A DNA stretch of 64,000 bases, taken from NCBI RefSeq assembly GCF_010731655.1, contig NZ_AP022619.1, positions 1,054,001 to 1,118,000 on the forward strand, read 5' to 3'. Source of the stretch: Mycobacterium paraseoulense (GTDB lineage: Bacteria; Actinomycetota; Actinomycetes; Mycobacteriales; Mycobacteriaceae). Each line of letters opens with the position of its first letter. Position 1 is the stretch's first letter. The position numbers were made by a program, and so were the translations under genes. Positions 16,832-24,593 of the stretch are shown piece after piece. The notes beneath the pieces are model-generated. The model was not told where the DNA came from. It did no database searches and was given only the letters and a program-made list of their open reading frames with translations.

Positions 16832-17566
16832 GTGAACAGCAAGACTGTCAAGATTCCGGTCCTCGGCGACCACCTCGTGAACACCTTCCTTGTGATCGGC
16901 CGGCGCCCAATTCTCGTCGATTGCGGAATGCCTAACAGTGCCGACCGCATTTGGAACGGCGTCATCGCTGCCGGTGTCGACCCAACTGATCTCGAAATGA
17001 TCGTCATCACTCACGGGCACGTCGACCATTTCGGTGCTGCTGCTGAACTTCAGGCGCGAACCGGCGCTCCCGTGGCGGCTCACGAGGGCGATCTGGCGGC
17101 ATACCGCGCCGGGCACTCCGACCGTTCTCAGCGCCAACCGATCGGACTGTTCGGACACGTCTTTACCCGGACGCCGCCGCCTAACGAAGTGACTCGACCG
17201 TTGCACCCCGATTTCGTACTGACTGGCGATTACCGTCTAGACGACCACGGACTCGACGCCCGCATCATTCACACTCCCGGCCATACCGCAGGCTCGGTGT
17301 CGATCCTGCTCGATGAGGGCGACTTGATCGCCGGTGACATGCTTACCGGCGGCTTCCTCGGTCTGCTGCAGTACCGCCCGTCCAATCCGCCATTCCACGA
17401 TGACCCGGATCAGGCCCTCGACAGCCTGCAGGCGGCGTTGCGTATGGGTCCGCACACCTTGCACATCGGACACGGCGGCCCAATGCCCGCCGCCGATGTG
17501 CAACGCTGGCTGGATCGTCAACTGAGCCACCGGGCCCGCCGTCATCGCCGAACGACCACGGCTTAA
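16832..17566 (+). CDS. Metallo-beta-lactamase-fold hydrolase
   Basis: 244 residues. The zinc motif THGHVDHFG (HxHxDH) is intact, followed by HTPGHTAGS, the Asp of IAGDML and a late His in IGHGGPMP, the full set of metal ligands of MBL-fold enzymes. The start is GTG 16832. The substrate is unknown; relatives include glyoxalase II-like and quorum-lactone hydrolases. HxlR control would make it inducible. Confidence 0.88.
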   Translation: MNSKTVKIPVLGDHLVNTFLVIGRRPILVDCGMPNSADRIWNGVIAAGVDPTDLEMIVITHGHVDHFGAAAELQARTGAPVAAHEGDLAAYRAGHSDRSQRQPIGLFGHVFTRTPPPNEVTRPLHPDFVLTGDYRLDDHGLDARIIHTPGHTAGSVSILLDEGDLIAGDMLTGGFLGLLQYRPSNPPFHDDPDQALDSLQAALRMGPHTLHIGHGGPMPAADVQRWLDRQLSHRARRHRRTTTA

Positions 17567-17800
17567 CGTGGCACTTGCGCACGGAGTTCGATCGCGCCGG
17601 GTCGACATGGAGGGTCATTCCCATCCACTGTCCTCGAAACGCGCCTCCGGCAGGGGAGCGGCGCGGCGAAACGGAAGGCTTCATCACGGTCGCTACGGCC
17701 ACGGGCGCGGCGGCCGTACCTGGACTGTGTGTCGCGCGGCGCTGAGCTGAAACTGGCGACCAGCGTGGCATCTACGGCAATTACCCGCCCGCGGTCTGAC

Positions 17801-18949
17801 TTAATGCCAGCGCAGCGGCAAACTCGACAGCCGGACCGCATCTTCGAGGATAACCGGCGGCACGGACTCAGCATCTAACCCGAACGCGGGGATCGTGCGT
17901 AACCATTCGCCGACCAACACAGTCAACGCTGTTTTCGCCAGACTGACGGCCACGCAGCGGTGCGGGCCCCCGCCGAACGCCCAGTAGTCCGCCCGCGACC
18001 CGTGGCCGTCCGCGATGTCTTCTTGGATGGCCGCCCCTACGCACAGCCCGACCCGGGCCCCTGCCGGTATCTCGACACCCGCCACGGTGACGTTCTGAGC
18101 GGCCCTGCGGATAATCATCGGGGCCGGCGGCTCGCGGCGCAGCACGTCTTCGACGAATCCTTCAATCCCTGCTGGGTTTTCGCGCAGCGAAGCGCATAGC
18201 CGCGGGTCGCGGGCAAGGTCAAGAAACACGAAACCCACCGCGCTCCTAAACGGCGTAATGCCCGCAGCGATCAGCATCTCAACTACCGCGCACGCGTCAG
18301 CGTCGTCGAACCCATCGTCACCGGCAACCAACCCGGACATCACACCCGCAATATCAGGGCTGGCGCGGCGCTGCGCGAAAGCCTCCGCCAAATAGGCGAG
18401 CATCTCAACTTTTTGCACCACATCCTCGAAACGGACACCTTCGACCGTCAGAGGCGCCCGCTGGATCGCCCAAAGCGCTTTCTCCCAGCGCAGCAACCTA
18501 TCCCCGTCTTGCGGCGGCAACCCCAACACTGTGAGAAGAACCTGAGCCGCGAATGGCTCCGCAACGTCGGCGATCACCTCACAACTACCCTGCGCGGCCA
18601 CCGCTTCGACCACCGCCGCGGCCTGATCTTGCAACGCGGGTTGCATCTCTTTCACCGCGCGGGAACTCAATAACGGCTGCAAGATTGCGCGCCAACGCGC
18701 ATGGTCCGGCCGATCCAAAGCGTTAAGCGAAAATACTTCCGGGTTACGCAGCGCTGCGAGCACGTCATCGGCCCGTGTCAGGCAATAGCCATTCATAAAC
18801 ACGCCGTCCTCGATCAACACGACCGGCCCGCGCTTGCGCAGCGCGTCCCAAAGCTCGCTGCGATCCTCTGTGAAGAAATCAGGCAGCAACTTGTCGCCGA
18901 TCGGTGAGAGGTGATCTATCCCAGGCCGCACCTGCGCCGGCACACTCAC
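17801..18949 (-). CDS. Cytochrome P450 with altered I-helix and ExxR motifs
   Basis: 382 residues. The heme loop FGGGPHRC (Cys332), the C-helix HARWR and the overall length fit a bacterial P450. The I-helix reads AAGITPFRSA (about 228-237), so the usual acid-Thr pair is replaced by Thr-Pro. In the K-helix, VEDVLRR aligns to put Asp268 where the nearly invariant Glu of ExxR belongs. Similar loss of the acid-alcohol pair is known in peroxide-using CYP152 enzymes. The GTG start overlaps the stop of a broken upstream frame by GTGA. No ferredoxin gene is near. Confidence 0.85.
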   Translation of the reverse strand: MSVPAQVRPGIDHLSPIGDKLLPDFFTEDRSELWDALRKRGPVVLIEDGVFMNGYCLTRADDVLAALRNPEVFSLNALDRPDHARWRAILQPLLSSRAVKEMQPALQDQAAAVVEAVAAQGSCEVIADVAEPFAAQVLLTVLGLPPQDGDRLLRWEKALWAIQRAPLTVEGVRFEDVVQKVEMLAYLAEAFAQRRASPDIAGVMSGLVAGDDGFDDADACAVVEMLIAAGITPFRSAVGFVFLDLARDPRLCASLRENPAGIEGFVEDVLRREPPAPMIIRRAAQNVTVAGVEIPAGARVGLCVGAAIQEDIADGHGSRADYWAFGGGPHRCVAVSLAKTALTVLVGEWLRTIPAFGLDAESVPPVILEDAVRLSSLPLRWH

Positions 18950-19170
18950 ACATCGCCGAAGTACTCGCGGATCTGGTCGAACTCGTCCAACAGGTACAGC
19001 CGCTCACGCGCACGCCGCTCCCTCCGTGAGGCAACCCGGCGCGCCCAAACTCACTCCCGGAGATCCAGCTCACACATCCGGCCTTCAATGCGCCACCGGT
19101 CCCATGACGCCTGCATGGTGTCGATCAACCGTTGCCGCACACCGCTCGTAGTCGACAGCCGGCGCGGCAT
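18946..19170 (-). pseudogene. Small gene interrupted by TGA, coupled to the P450
   Basis: From ATG 19170 the frame reads MPRRLSTTSGVRQRLIDTMQ, then WDRWRIEGRMCELDLRE, and meets TGA at 19053-19051. The same frame then stays open, through RARERLYLLDEFDQIREYFG, to a TGA that overlaps the P450 GTG start. Its ATG also overlaps the TGA of an upstream frame (TGATG). Such start/stop overlaps suggest a former coupled operon. I do not recognise the protein family. Confidence 0.35.
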
Positions 19171-19638
19171 CAGGCGCCCCTCCCGCGCCAGCGGATAATC
19201 GCCGCACGGCGGCCCTGATTTACGCCACCCACCGTACCCGACGCCTCGGGAACATCGGTCTTGATCCGCGCCAACGTCTGGTTGATCGCCGAGCGCAGTT
19301 GCCGAAGCTGGTTTCGAAAAGGGCAGTCCAGTTCGATCCCGCTTTCAGGGGAGAGGGTGGTGGTCGATAAGGAGACTGGCGATGATTCATCAGATGCACC
19401 ATGCAGTGCCCAACTTGACATAATGTCGCTTATCGGCACAACGGTTACCAGGCACCCCAGACGAAGGGACACTCGCACGCCATTCCGGCGACACTCGCAC
19501 GCATTTCCCATGTCGTGCAAACCACGACTCGGAGCGCTCGATGACCAGCTATGGCGGCCGAAGACAACAAGCGGCCCGATTGGGCGGCTAGCCCGGCCAC
19601 GGATGCGCCCGGCCCCTCTTCCACGCGGGCAGCCTCGA

Positions 19639-19695
19639 TACGTCACGGTGACGAATTGAACACCGCCCCAGCGGTATTGGCGGTGCGGGCTCAAC
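19639..19695. repeat. Direct repeat copy 1 with CGTCAC-N-GTGACG dyad
   Basis: This copy contains TACGTCACGGTGACGAATT and then GCCCCAGCGGTATTGG. The dyad CGTCACGGTGACG is at 19641-19653. It matches a second copy about 303 bp downstream, and weaker similarity extends upstream of both. Confidence 0.55.
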
Positions 19696-19941
19696 CGCCT
19701 CACCATCGCACTGCGCGGCCGCCCAACCGCCGATCGCCGCACCGGACCCGCACGCGGTGATCAAGCGCCGGCCGTTCACGCCCCGAACGCCATGACGCGC
19801 TCGTGTACCGCGTGGGCCGCTAGGCCCCCGCTCTCGCGTAGCGGCATGACGGTCAAGCGCCGACGTAAACCCAAACGCCAGGATTGGGTCGGCCAGCCGC
19901 CGCACAACGGATGCAGCCAACGTCCGCGCGCATGCCCGCAT

Positions 19942-19998
19942 TACGTCACTGTGACGAATTATGCACTGCCCCAGCGGTATTGGTAGTACGGTTCACCA
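19942..19998. repeat. Direct repeat copy 2 with CGTCAC-N-GTGACG dyad
   Basis: This copy contains TACGTCACTGTGACGAATT and then GCCCCAGCGGTATTGG. The dyad CGTCACTGTGACG is at 19944-19956. On the minus strand CATAAT (-10-like) sits beside the dyad, so each copy may carry a promoter and operator. Confidence 0.55.
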
Positions 19999-20086
19999 CT
20001 CCGAGCGGCGGCACGTTGGCGTGTCCAGTCCCGACGTCACATGATAGGTGAACCAGTCAGCACAAGCGTCAGGAAGAGTTGACCCC

Positions 20087-20746
20087 ATGGACGGTCTCGA
20101 GATGGCCACCGCCGAGCGGACAGACCTGGCCGATCTGCTGGCGACTCTGACGCCCGAGCAGTGGGAGGCGCAGTCATTGTGTGAGCGCTGGCGGGTGCGC
20201 GACGTGGTCGCTCATGTGATGAGCTTCGACGGCGTCAGTCTGCTCGGCATGATTGGCCGCGTCATCCGCGGTCGGAGCATTGACGCCAATCAAGTGTGGG
20301 TCGACGAACTCGCATCGCTCAGCACCGAACAGCTCCTCGACCGGCTGCAGGCTCGGCTGCGGCCGCAGGGGCTGGCCACGACATTCGGAGGCCGGCTCGC
20401 GCTGCTCGACGTCACCATCCATCATCAAGACATCCGCCGCCCGCTCGGTTTGCCGCGCCAGATCCCGGCCGAACGGCTGCGTTGTGTGCTGCGTGACAGC
20501 CTGCGCACCCCTGAGCTGCCTGGGTGGCACCTCGCCCGCGGCGTACGCCTGACAACGACCGACCTGGACTGGAGTCACGGCAGGGGGCCAGAGCTGACCG
20601 GACCGGCGGAAGCCGTGCTGATGGCGGTCTCCGGTCGGCACAGTGCCATCGTGGAGTTGGCCGGTCCCGGGCAGCGGGTGCTGGCCCGGCGCCTCGTGCG
20701 CCGACAACGCCGGACTCATGATCGGGCGCGGTCTCGTCCGCGGTAG
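20087..20746 (+). CDS. Maleylpyruvate isomerase family (mycothiol-dependent DinB-like) protein
   Basis: 219 residues. The N-terminal four-helix part reads ERTDLADLLATLTPEQWEAQ, then CERWRVRDVVAHVMSF, the usual signature with the His of VAHV, and later HHQDIRRPLG with its His pair. It is a DinB-like fold of the maleylpyruvate isomerase/mycothiol-transferase group. ATG 20087 with AGGAAGAG is chosen over the GTG at 20048. The C-terminal end is basic. Its role may be mycothiol-linked detoxification; the substrate is unknown. Confidence 0.8.
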   Translation: MDGLEMATAERTDLADLLATLTPEQWEAQSLCERWRVRDVVAHVMSFDGVSLLGMIGRVIRGRSIDANQVWVDELASLSTEQLLDRLQARLRPQGLATTFGGRLALLDVTIHHQDIRRPLGLPRQIPAERLRCVLRDSLRTPELPGWHLARGVRLTTTDLDWSHGRGPELTGPAEAVLMAVSGRHSAIVELAGPGQRVLARRLVRRQRRTHDRARSRPR

Positions 20747-20824
20747 TCCGGGGCTGGTCAGAGGCCACACCGTGCCCCGGATTCAATGAGAACGGACAGT
20801 CATGTCGCTACGTAGTCCGGCCGG

Positions 20825-22192
20825 TCAGTCGCCGGGCGGCGACCAGTGCACCACCTTGGTGGCCGTCATCTCGTCGAGAAGCTCGGGGCCGAAGCCGAAG
20901 CCCGTGCCGCTGGCACGCCGCGGTTCGGCCGCTCCGCCGGGCGCCCCGCCGAAGACGGCGTTGACCTTCACGGTACCCACCGGAAGGCTGCGCCACGCCT
21001 CCTGTGCATGCGCCATGCTGCCGGTCAGTACGGTGGCGGCCAGGCCGTAGCGGTCATCGGCGGCTTCGGTCAACGCGGCGGCGAAGTCCGGCACGACCCG
21101 CACCGGCGCGATCGGGCCGAACGTCTCCTCGCGCATGATCTGCATGTCGGGTGTGCAGTCGGTCAACACCGTGGGCGGGTAAAACGAGCCCGGTCCGGGT
21201 TTGGGCTCGCCGCCGACCAAAATGTGGGCCCCGGCCCGCGCGGCATCTTCGACATGTGCGTGCACGTGCTCACGGTGCCGCTCGTCGACCAGCGGTCCGA
21301 TGCGGTCGGCCCATGAGATCGCCTCGTCGACCAACGCGTTGAGGAACGCGTCCGCGATCGATTGCACGACATACACCCGCTCCACCGAGACGCAGATCTG
21401 TCCGGCGTTCGCGAACGCACCCAGCGCGGTCTGGCCGGCCGCCCACGCCGCGTCCACGTCGGCGTCGACGATCAACGCGTCATTCCCGCCATTCTCGAGC
21501 AGCGCCTTGGCGCCGCGCTCGGCGCAAGCCCGGGCGATCTGTCGGCCGGTGACGCTGGTGCCTACGTGTGCGACGACATCGACCAACTCCGCGGCGGCCA
21601 GGTACTCCCCGACCGTCCCGTCTCCATCGACGATCTCGAGGACACCGTCGGGCAGCCGGGCGGCCAGCAGCTCGGCGAAGCGCCTGCCGGTTTGTGGCGA
21701 CCGCTCGCTGGGCTTGTGCACGACGGAGTTTCCGGTCACGAGCGCGGCACCGAGCAGCCCGGCCGCCACCGCGACGGGATCGTTCCACGACGTGATCACC
21801 GCGACCACCCCGCGCGGCTGCGGAACCATCAGATCGGTGGCGGACCATCCCCCCTGCAGGGCGCGCCCGCAGTGCAGCGGCCCGAGTTCGGCGTACTGCA
21901 ACAGCGTGGCCACTCCGGCGTCCACGCCGGCGCGCGCCTCGTCACGCAACTTGCCGGTTTCCCGCTCGTTGAGTTCGGCGAGTTCGTCGGCGGCGTCCCG
22001 AACATCGCCCGCTGCCGCCGCGATCGCGGCGCCCCGTTCGACGGGCGGGGTGCGCGCCCAGGCGCCGGCCGCTGCCGCCGCGCGCCTGACCGCTTCGTCG
22101 CAGTCGGCCGGCTCGGTGATGGGCACCTGCGTGACGGTGTCGCCGGTACGCGGGTCCAGGACGCTGATGATCTTGGTAAGGGTCGAAGCCAC
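20825..22192 (-). CDS. NAD(P)-dependent aldehyde dehydrogenase family protein
   Basis: 455 residues. The catalytic Cys lies in NAGQICVSVERVYV and the general-base Glu in LENGGND. WNDPVAVAAGLLGAALVTGN, KPSERSP, GTSVTGRQIA and EETFGPIAPV are standard ALDH motifs. The start is 22192 and the gene is divergent from an esterase gene. It oxidises an unidentified aldehyde to an acid. LENGGND differs from the common LELGGK, so substrate or cofactor preference may differ. Confidence 0.93.
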   Translation of the reverse strand: MASTLTKIISVLDPRTGDTVTQVPITEPADCDEAVRRAAAAAGAWARTPPVERGAAIAAAAGDVRDAADELAELNERETGKLRDEARAGVDAGVATLLQYAELGPLHCGRALQGGWSATDLMVPQPRGVVAVITSWNDPVAVAAGLLGAALVTGNSVVHKPSERSPQTGRRFAELLAARLPDGVLEIVDGDGTVGEYLAAAELVDVVAHVGTSVTGRQIARACAERGAKALLENGGNDALIVDADVDAAWAAGQTALGAFANAGQICVSVERVYVVQSIADAFLNALVDEAISWADRIGPLVDERHREHVHAHVEDAARAGAHILVGGEPKPGPGSFYPPTVLTDCTPDMQIMREETFGPIAPVRVVPDFAAALTEAADDRYGLAATVLTGSMAHAQEAWRSLPVGTVKVNAVFGGAPGGAAEPRRASGTGFGFGPELLDEMTATKVVHWSPPGD

Positions 22193-22329
22193 GCCTGCGG
22201 ATACCCTGTCACCGGGCCGACCAATCAGCCGCCCCGGACGCGTCGCTGGTCAGTGGGCTGAAGATGCCTCGGGGCAATCCTGGCCCTGTATGGTCAGCGT
22301 GTCTGCCGGCTTGAGGGATTGAGGGATCG

Positions 22330-23259
22330 ATGGCAAACAGGTTCCCGGACAATGCCTTTACGTCACGGCAGGCGCTGGATCCGGATCTGCGGAAGATTGC
22401 CCGATTCCTGCCGCGCGGATATGCCCTGCACCGGGGACTGAAGGTCCAGCGGGCGATCATGAACTTGTTCGCTAGCGCCGGACGACTGCGCGACGTGCCG
22501 GAGGCGACGGTCAACGAGCACGTCACCGTTCGCCTGCATCGTCCGGTCGATCCGCCGAGTCAGGCACCGGCCCTGCTGTGGGTCCACGGCGGGGGCACGA
22601 TCATGGGCCACGCCTCCCAGGACGACAAGTACCTTCGCAAGCTCGCCGGCCGCACGGGCATCACGGTCGCGGCGGTCGAACACCGACTCGCCCCCGAGCA
22701 TCCCTATCCGATACCGATCGAGGACTGTTATGCGGCGCTGCTGTGGCTGGCGCGCCAACCCTGGGCCGACCCGGCGCGGGTCGCCGTCGGCGGCGCCAGT
22801 GCCGGCGGGCATTTCGCGGCCGCGCTGGCGCAGCGGGCGCACGACCGCGGCGACGTCAAGCTGGCCTTCCAGATGCTGGTGTACCCGATGCTGGACGATC
22901 GGACCGGCGCCCAACACAGCGGCCAGAAGCGCATCATGTGGACCGAGACCGACAACCAACTGGCGTGGCGCTGGTACCTCAACGGCGCCGACCCGGAAGA
23001 GGCCGCTCCGGCACGCCGGCGCGATCTGTCCGGCCTGCCACCCGCGTGGATCGGCGTCGGCACGTTGGACCTCTTTTATGAGGAATGCGTGCAGTACGCG
23101 CGACGCTTGCGCGAGGCGGGCGTTCCGGTGCACGAGGAGATTGCCCCGGGCGCCTTTCACGCCTTCGACCAGATCGCCGAGAAGGCGCCGTTGTCGGTCA
23201 AATTCTTCGACAGCCAGTGCGAGCACTTGCGGGACGCCCTCGCCGCATCCGCGGCATAG
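22330..23259 (+). CDS. HSL-family carboxylesterase/lipase (Lip type)
   Basis: 309 residues. The oxyanion motif HGGG (LLWVHGGGTIMGHA), the nucleophile GASAGGH, and the catalytic His in APGAFHAFD define the hormone-sensitive-lipase family, which in mycobacteria includes LipH, LipI and others. ATG 22330 follows AGGGATCG. A TATGGT -10-like hexamer at 22289-22294 may drive it. It probably hydrolyses short- to medium-chain esters. It lies just upstream of the tetR-mmpSL module but has its own leader. Confidence 0.92.
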   Translation: MANRFPDNAFTSRQALDPDLRKIARFLPRGYALHRGLKVQRAIMNLFASAGRLRDVPEATVNEHVTVRLHRPVDPPSQAPALLWVHGGGTIMGHASQDDKYLRKLAGRTGITVAAVEHRLAPEHPYPIPIEDCYAALLWLARQPWADPARVAVGGASAGGHFAAALAQRAHDRGDVKLAFQMLVYPMLDDRTGAQHSGQKRIMWTETDNQLAWRWYLNGADPEEAAPARRRDLSGLPPAWIGVGTLDLFYEECVQYARRLREAGVPVHEEIAPGAFHAFDQIAEKAPLSVKFFDSQCEHLRDALAASAA

Positions 23260-23315
23260 CCGCGAGCCCCGGCAGTTCGAGAGGCGATCGGGTGACCGCA
23301 GCCGCGCCTTTTGAC

Positions 23316-23337
23316 TGCAAAGTGTGCAGAATGTGCA
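23316..23337. promoter_or_regulatory. Triple TGCA operator (9-bp period) upstream of tetR
   Basis: TGCA occurs at 23316, 23325 and 23334, each separated by five bases; the first pair forms the dyad CTGCA-N5-TGCAG. The site abuts the tetR start at 23341 and overlaps TTGACT (23311-23316). The same pattern lies upstream of mmpS. Confidence 0.6.
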
Positions 23338-23340
23338 ACG

Positions 23341-23961
23341 ATGGAGGCCGTGGTCGTCAATCAGATGGGTCTGCGTGAGCGCCGTCGCCGCCAAACGAGC
23401 GCTGACATCCGCGACGCCGCGGTGCGCCTCACGCTGGACCGCGGATTCGACAAGGTCACCATCGACGAGATCTGCGCCGAGGCGGGGATATCGACGCGCA
23501 CCTTCTTCAACTACTTCCCCAACAAAGAGTCGGCGATCGCTTACGGCCCGTCGGACATACCTCCCGAGCTGGTCGCGGAGTTCGTCGCCGCTGGTCCGGC
23601 TCCTTATTCGGTGGTGCTGGCGGAGCTGATCACGCTGGCGGCACACCACCTTCGCGACGTGCCGCCCCGCCGCGAACACGCGGCCCACATGTTGGAACTC
23701 GCCAAGACCTCCCCCGCCGTGCTGGCGGCGTTCCTCGCAGACCTGGAGCGGTTTCAGACTCACCTGACCGACGTGGTCGCGCGCCGCCAGGGCATGCGGC
23801 CGGACGATGAGATCGTCGCGTTGATCGCCGCCCTGGCGCTGACGGCGGTGCGGTCGGGCATCGAACGGTGGTCGAGGGGCGAGGCGGGCGATGACGACGA
23901 CACGCCGATGCCGCACGTGGAACGCGCCGCCGCGCTGGTCAACAGCATCTTCACCGAGTGA
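23341..23961 (+). CDS. TetR family regulator of the mmpS-mmpL operon
   Basis: 206 residues. The helix-turn-helix reads RRRRQTSADIRDAAVRLTLD, then VTIDEICAEAGISTRTFFNYF, characteristic of TetR. The C-terminal helices carry the effector pocket. ATG 23341 has no ribosome site and may be leaderless. It lies 197 bases before mmpS on the same strand, and both genes share a triple TGCA operator, so it probably represses itself and the transporter. Confidence 0.9.
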   Translation: MEAVVVNQMGLRERRRRQTSADIRDAAVRLTLDRGFDKVTIDEICAEAGISTRTFFNYFPNKESAIAYGPSDIPPELVAEFVAAGPAPYSVVLAELITLAAHHLRDVPPRREHAAHMLELAKTSPAVLAAFLADLERFQTHLTDVVARRQGMRPDDEIVALIAALALTAVRSGIERWSRGEAGDDDDTPMPHVERAAALVNSIFTE

Positions 23962-23984
23962 TTTGAAACACCGCGAGCAATTGT

Positions 23985-24006
23985 TGCATGGTGTGCAACA
24001 TATGCA
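23985..24006. promoter_or_regulatory. Triple TGCA operator (9-bp period) upstream of mmpS
   Basis: TGCA occurs at 23985, 23994 and 24003 with five-base spacers. It can be read as two overlapping dyads, GTTGCA-N5-TGCAAC (23983-23999) and TGTGCA-N5-TGCACA (23992-24008). It matches the site before tetR in repeat unit and spacing. Confidence 0.65.
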
Positions 24007-24013
24007 CAGTATG

Positions 24014-24019
24014 TACTAT
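24014..24019 (+). promoter_or_regulatory. -10 element for mmpS-mmpL
   Basis: TACTAT fits the TANNNT consensus and lies eight bases after the triple TGCA operator. A regulator bound there would block the -35 region. Confidence 0.4.
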
Positions 24020-24158
24020 GCTCTCCTTGCGGCACTCGTTGCTCCTGACCGTCGAACCTGTACCGACCATGGTCGCCGTCGAAACCGTTGCGGTGCACCG
24101 TAAGTCGTTGCGCACAACTGACCGCATCATGATCGGATGATGAGGAGGAGTCCCCCAG

Positions 24159-24593
24159 GTGCAGATATCGAAGGTTGTGCGCACTGCGTGGTTGCCCCTG
24201 CTGATCGTCGCGGTGCTGGTGGTCGGCGGCTTCGCCGTCGCAAGGGTCAAGTCCTTCTTCGGCGCCCAGGACACCGGCATCATGACCAGCCCGAGGCTGG
24301 ATGACTCCAAGCCGTTCAAGCCGAAAGTGGTCAAGTACGAGGTCTTCGGCTCGGCCCGCACCGCCAACGTGAACTACCTGGACCTGTCCGCCGACCCGAA
24401 GCGGGTCGACGGCGCGCCGTTGCCCTGGACGCTGGTCCTCAGCACGACCGCCCCCTCCGTCTTCCCGAACCTCTCGGCGCAAAGCGACGGTGATTCCCTC
24501 GGTTGTCGCATCACCATCGACGACGAAGTCAAGGCCGAGAACCTGACCAACCGCGTGCACGCCCTGACCTTCTGCATGGTGAAATCCGCATGA
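24159..24593 (+). CDS. mmpS: MmpS family membrane protein
   Basis: 144 residues. One N-terminal helix ([20 protein letters not shown]) is followed by a periplasmic beta-rich domain with the MmpS patterns [39 protein letters not shown] and [13 protein letters not shown], plus the Cys pair of GC and FCM. The start is GTG 24159 behind GAGGAGGAG. MmpS proteins partner MmpL transporters in exporting lipids, siderophores or drugs. Its stop overlaps the mmpL start (ATGA). Confidence 0.92.
   Translation: MQISKVVRTAWLPLLIVAVLVVGGFAVARVKSFFGAQDTGIMTSPRLDDSKPFKPKVVKYEVFGSARTANVNYLDLSADPKRVDGAPLPWTLVLSTTAPSVFPNLSAQSDGDSLGCRITIDDEVKAENLTNRVHALTFCMVKSA

Larger units (their letters stand above)
19171..20086. 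other. Remnant region with duplicated sequence, no intact gene
   Basis: No convincing intact gene is present. On the minus strand around 19170-19340 a frame reads CPFRNQLRQLRSAINQTLAR and KTDVPEASGTVGGVN, perhaps the end of a lost gene. A 13-mer, GACACTCGCACGC, occurs twice 22 bp apart (19468-19480 and 19490-19502). GACATAATGTC at 19417-19427 is a dyad. Two diverged copies of a longer segment end near 19690 and 20010. It looks like decayed mobile or foreign DNA. Confidence 0.4.
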
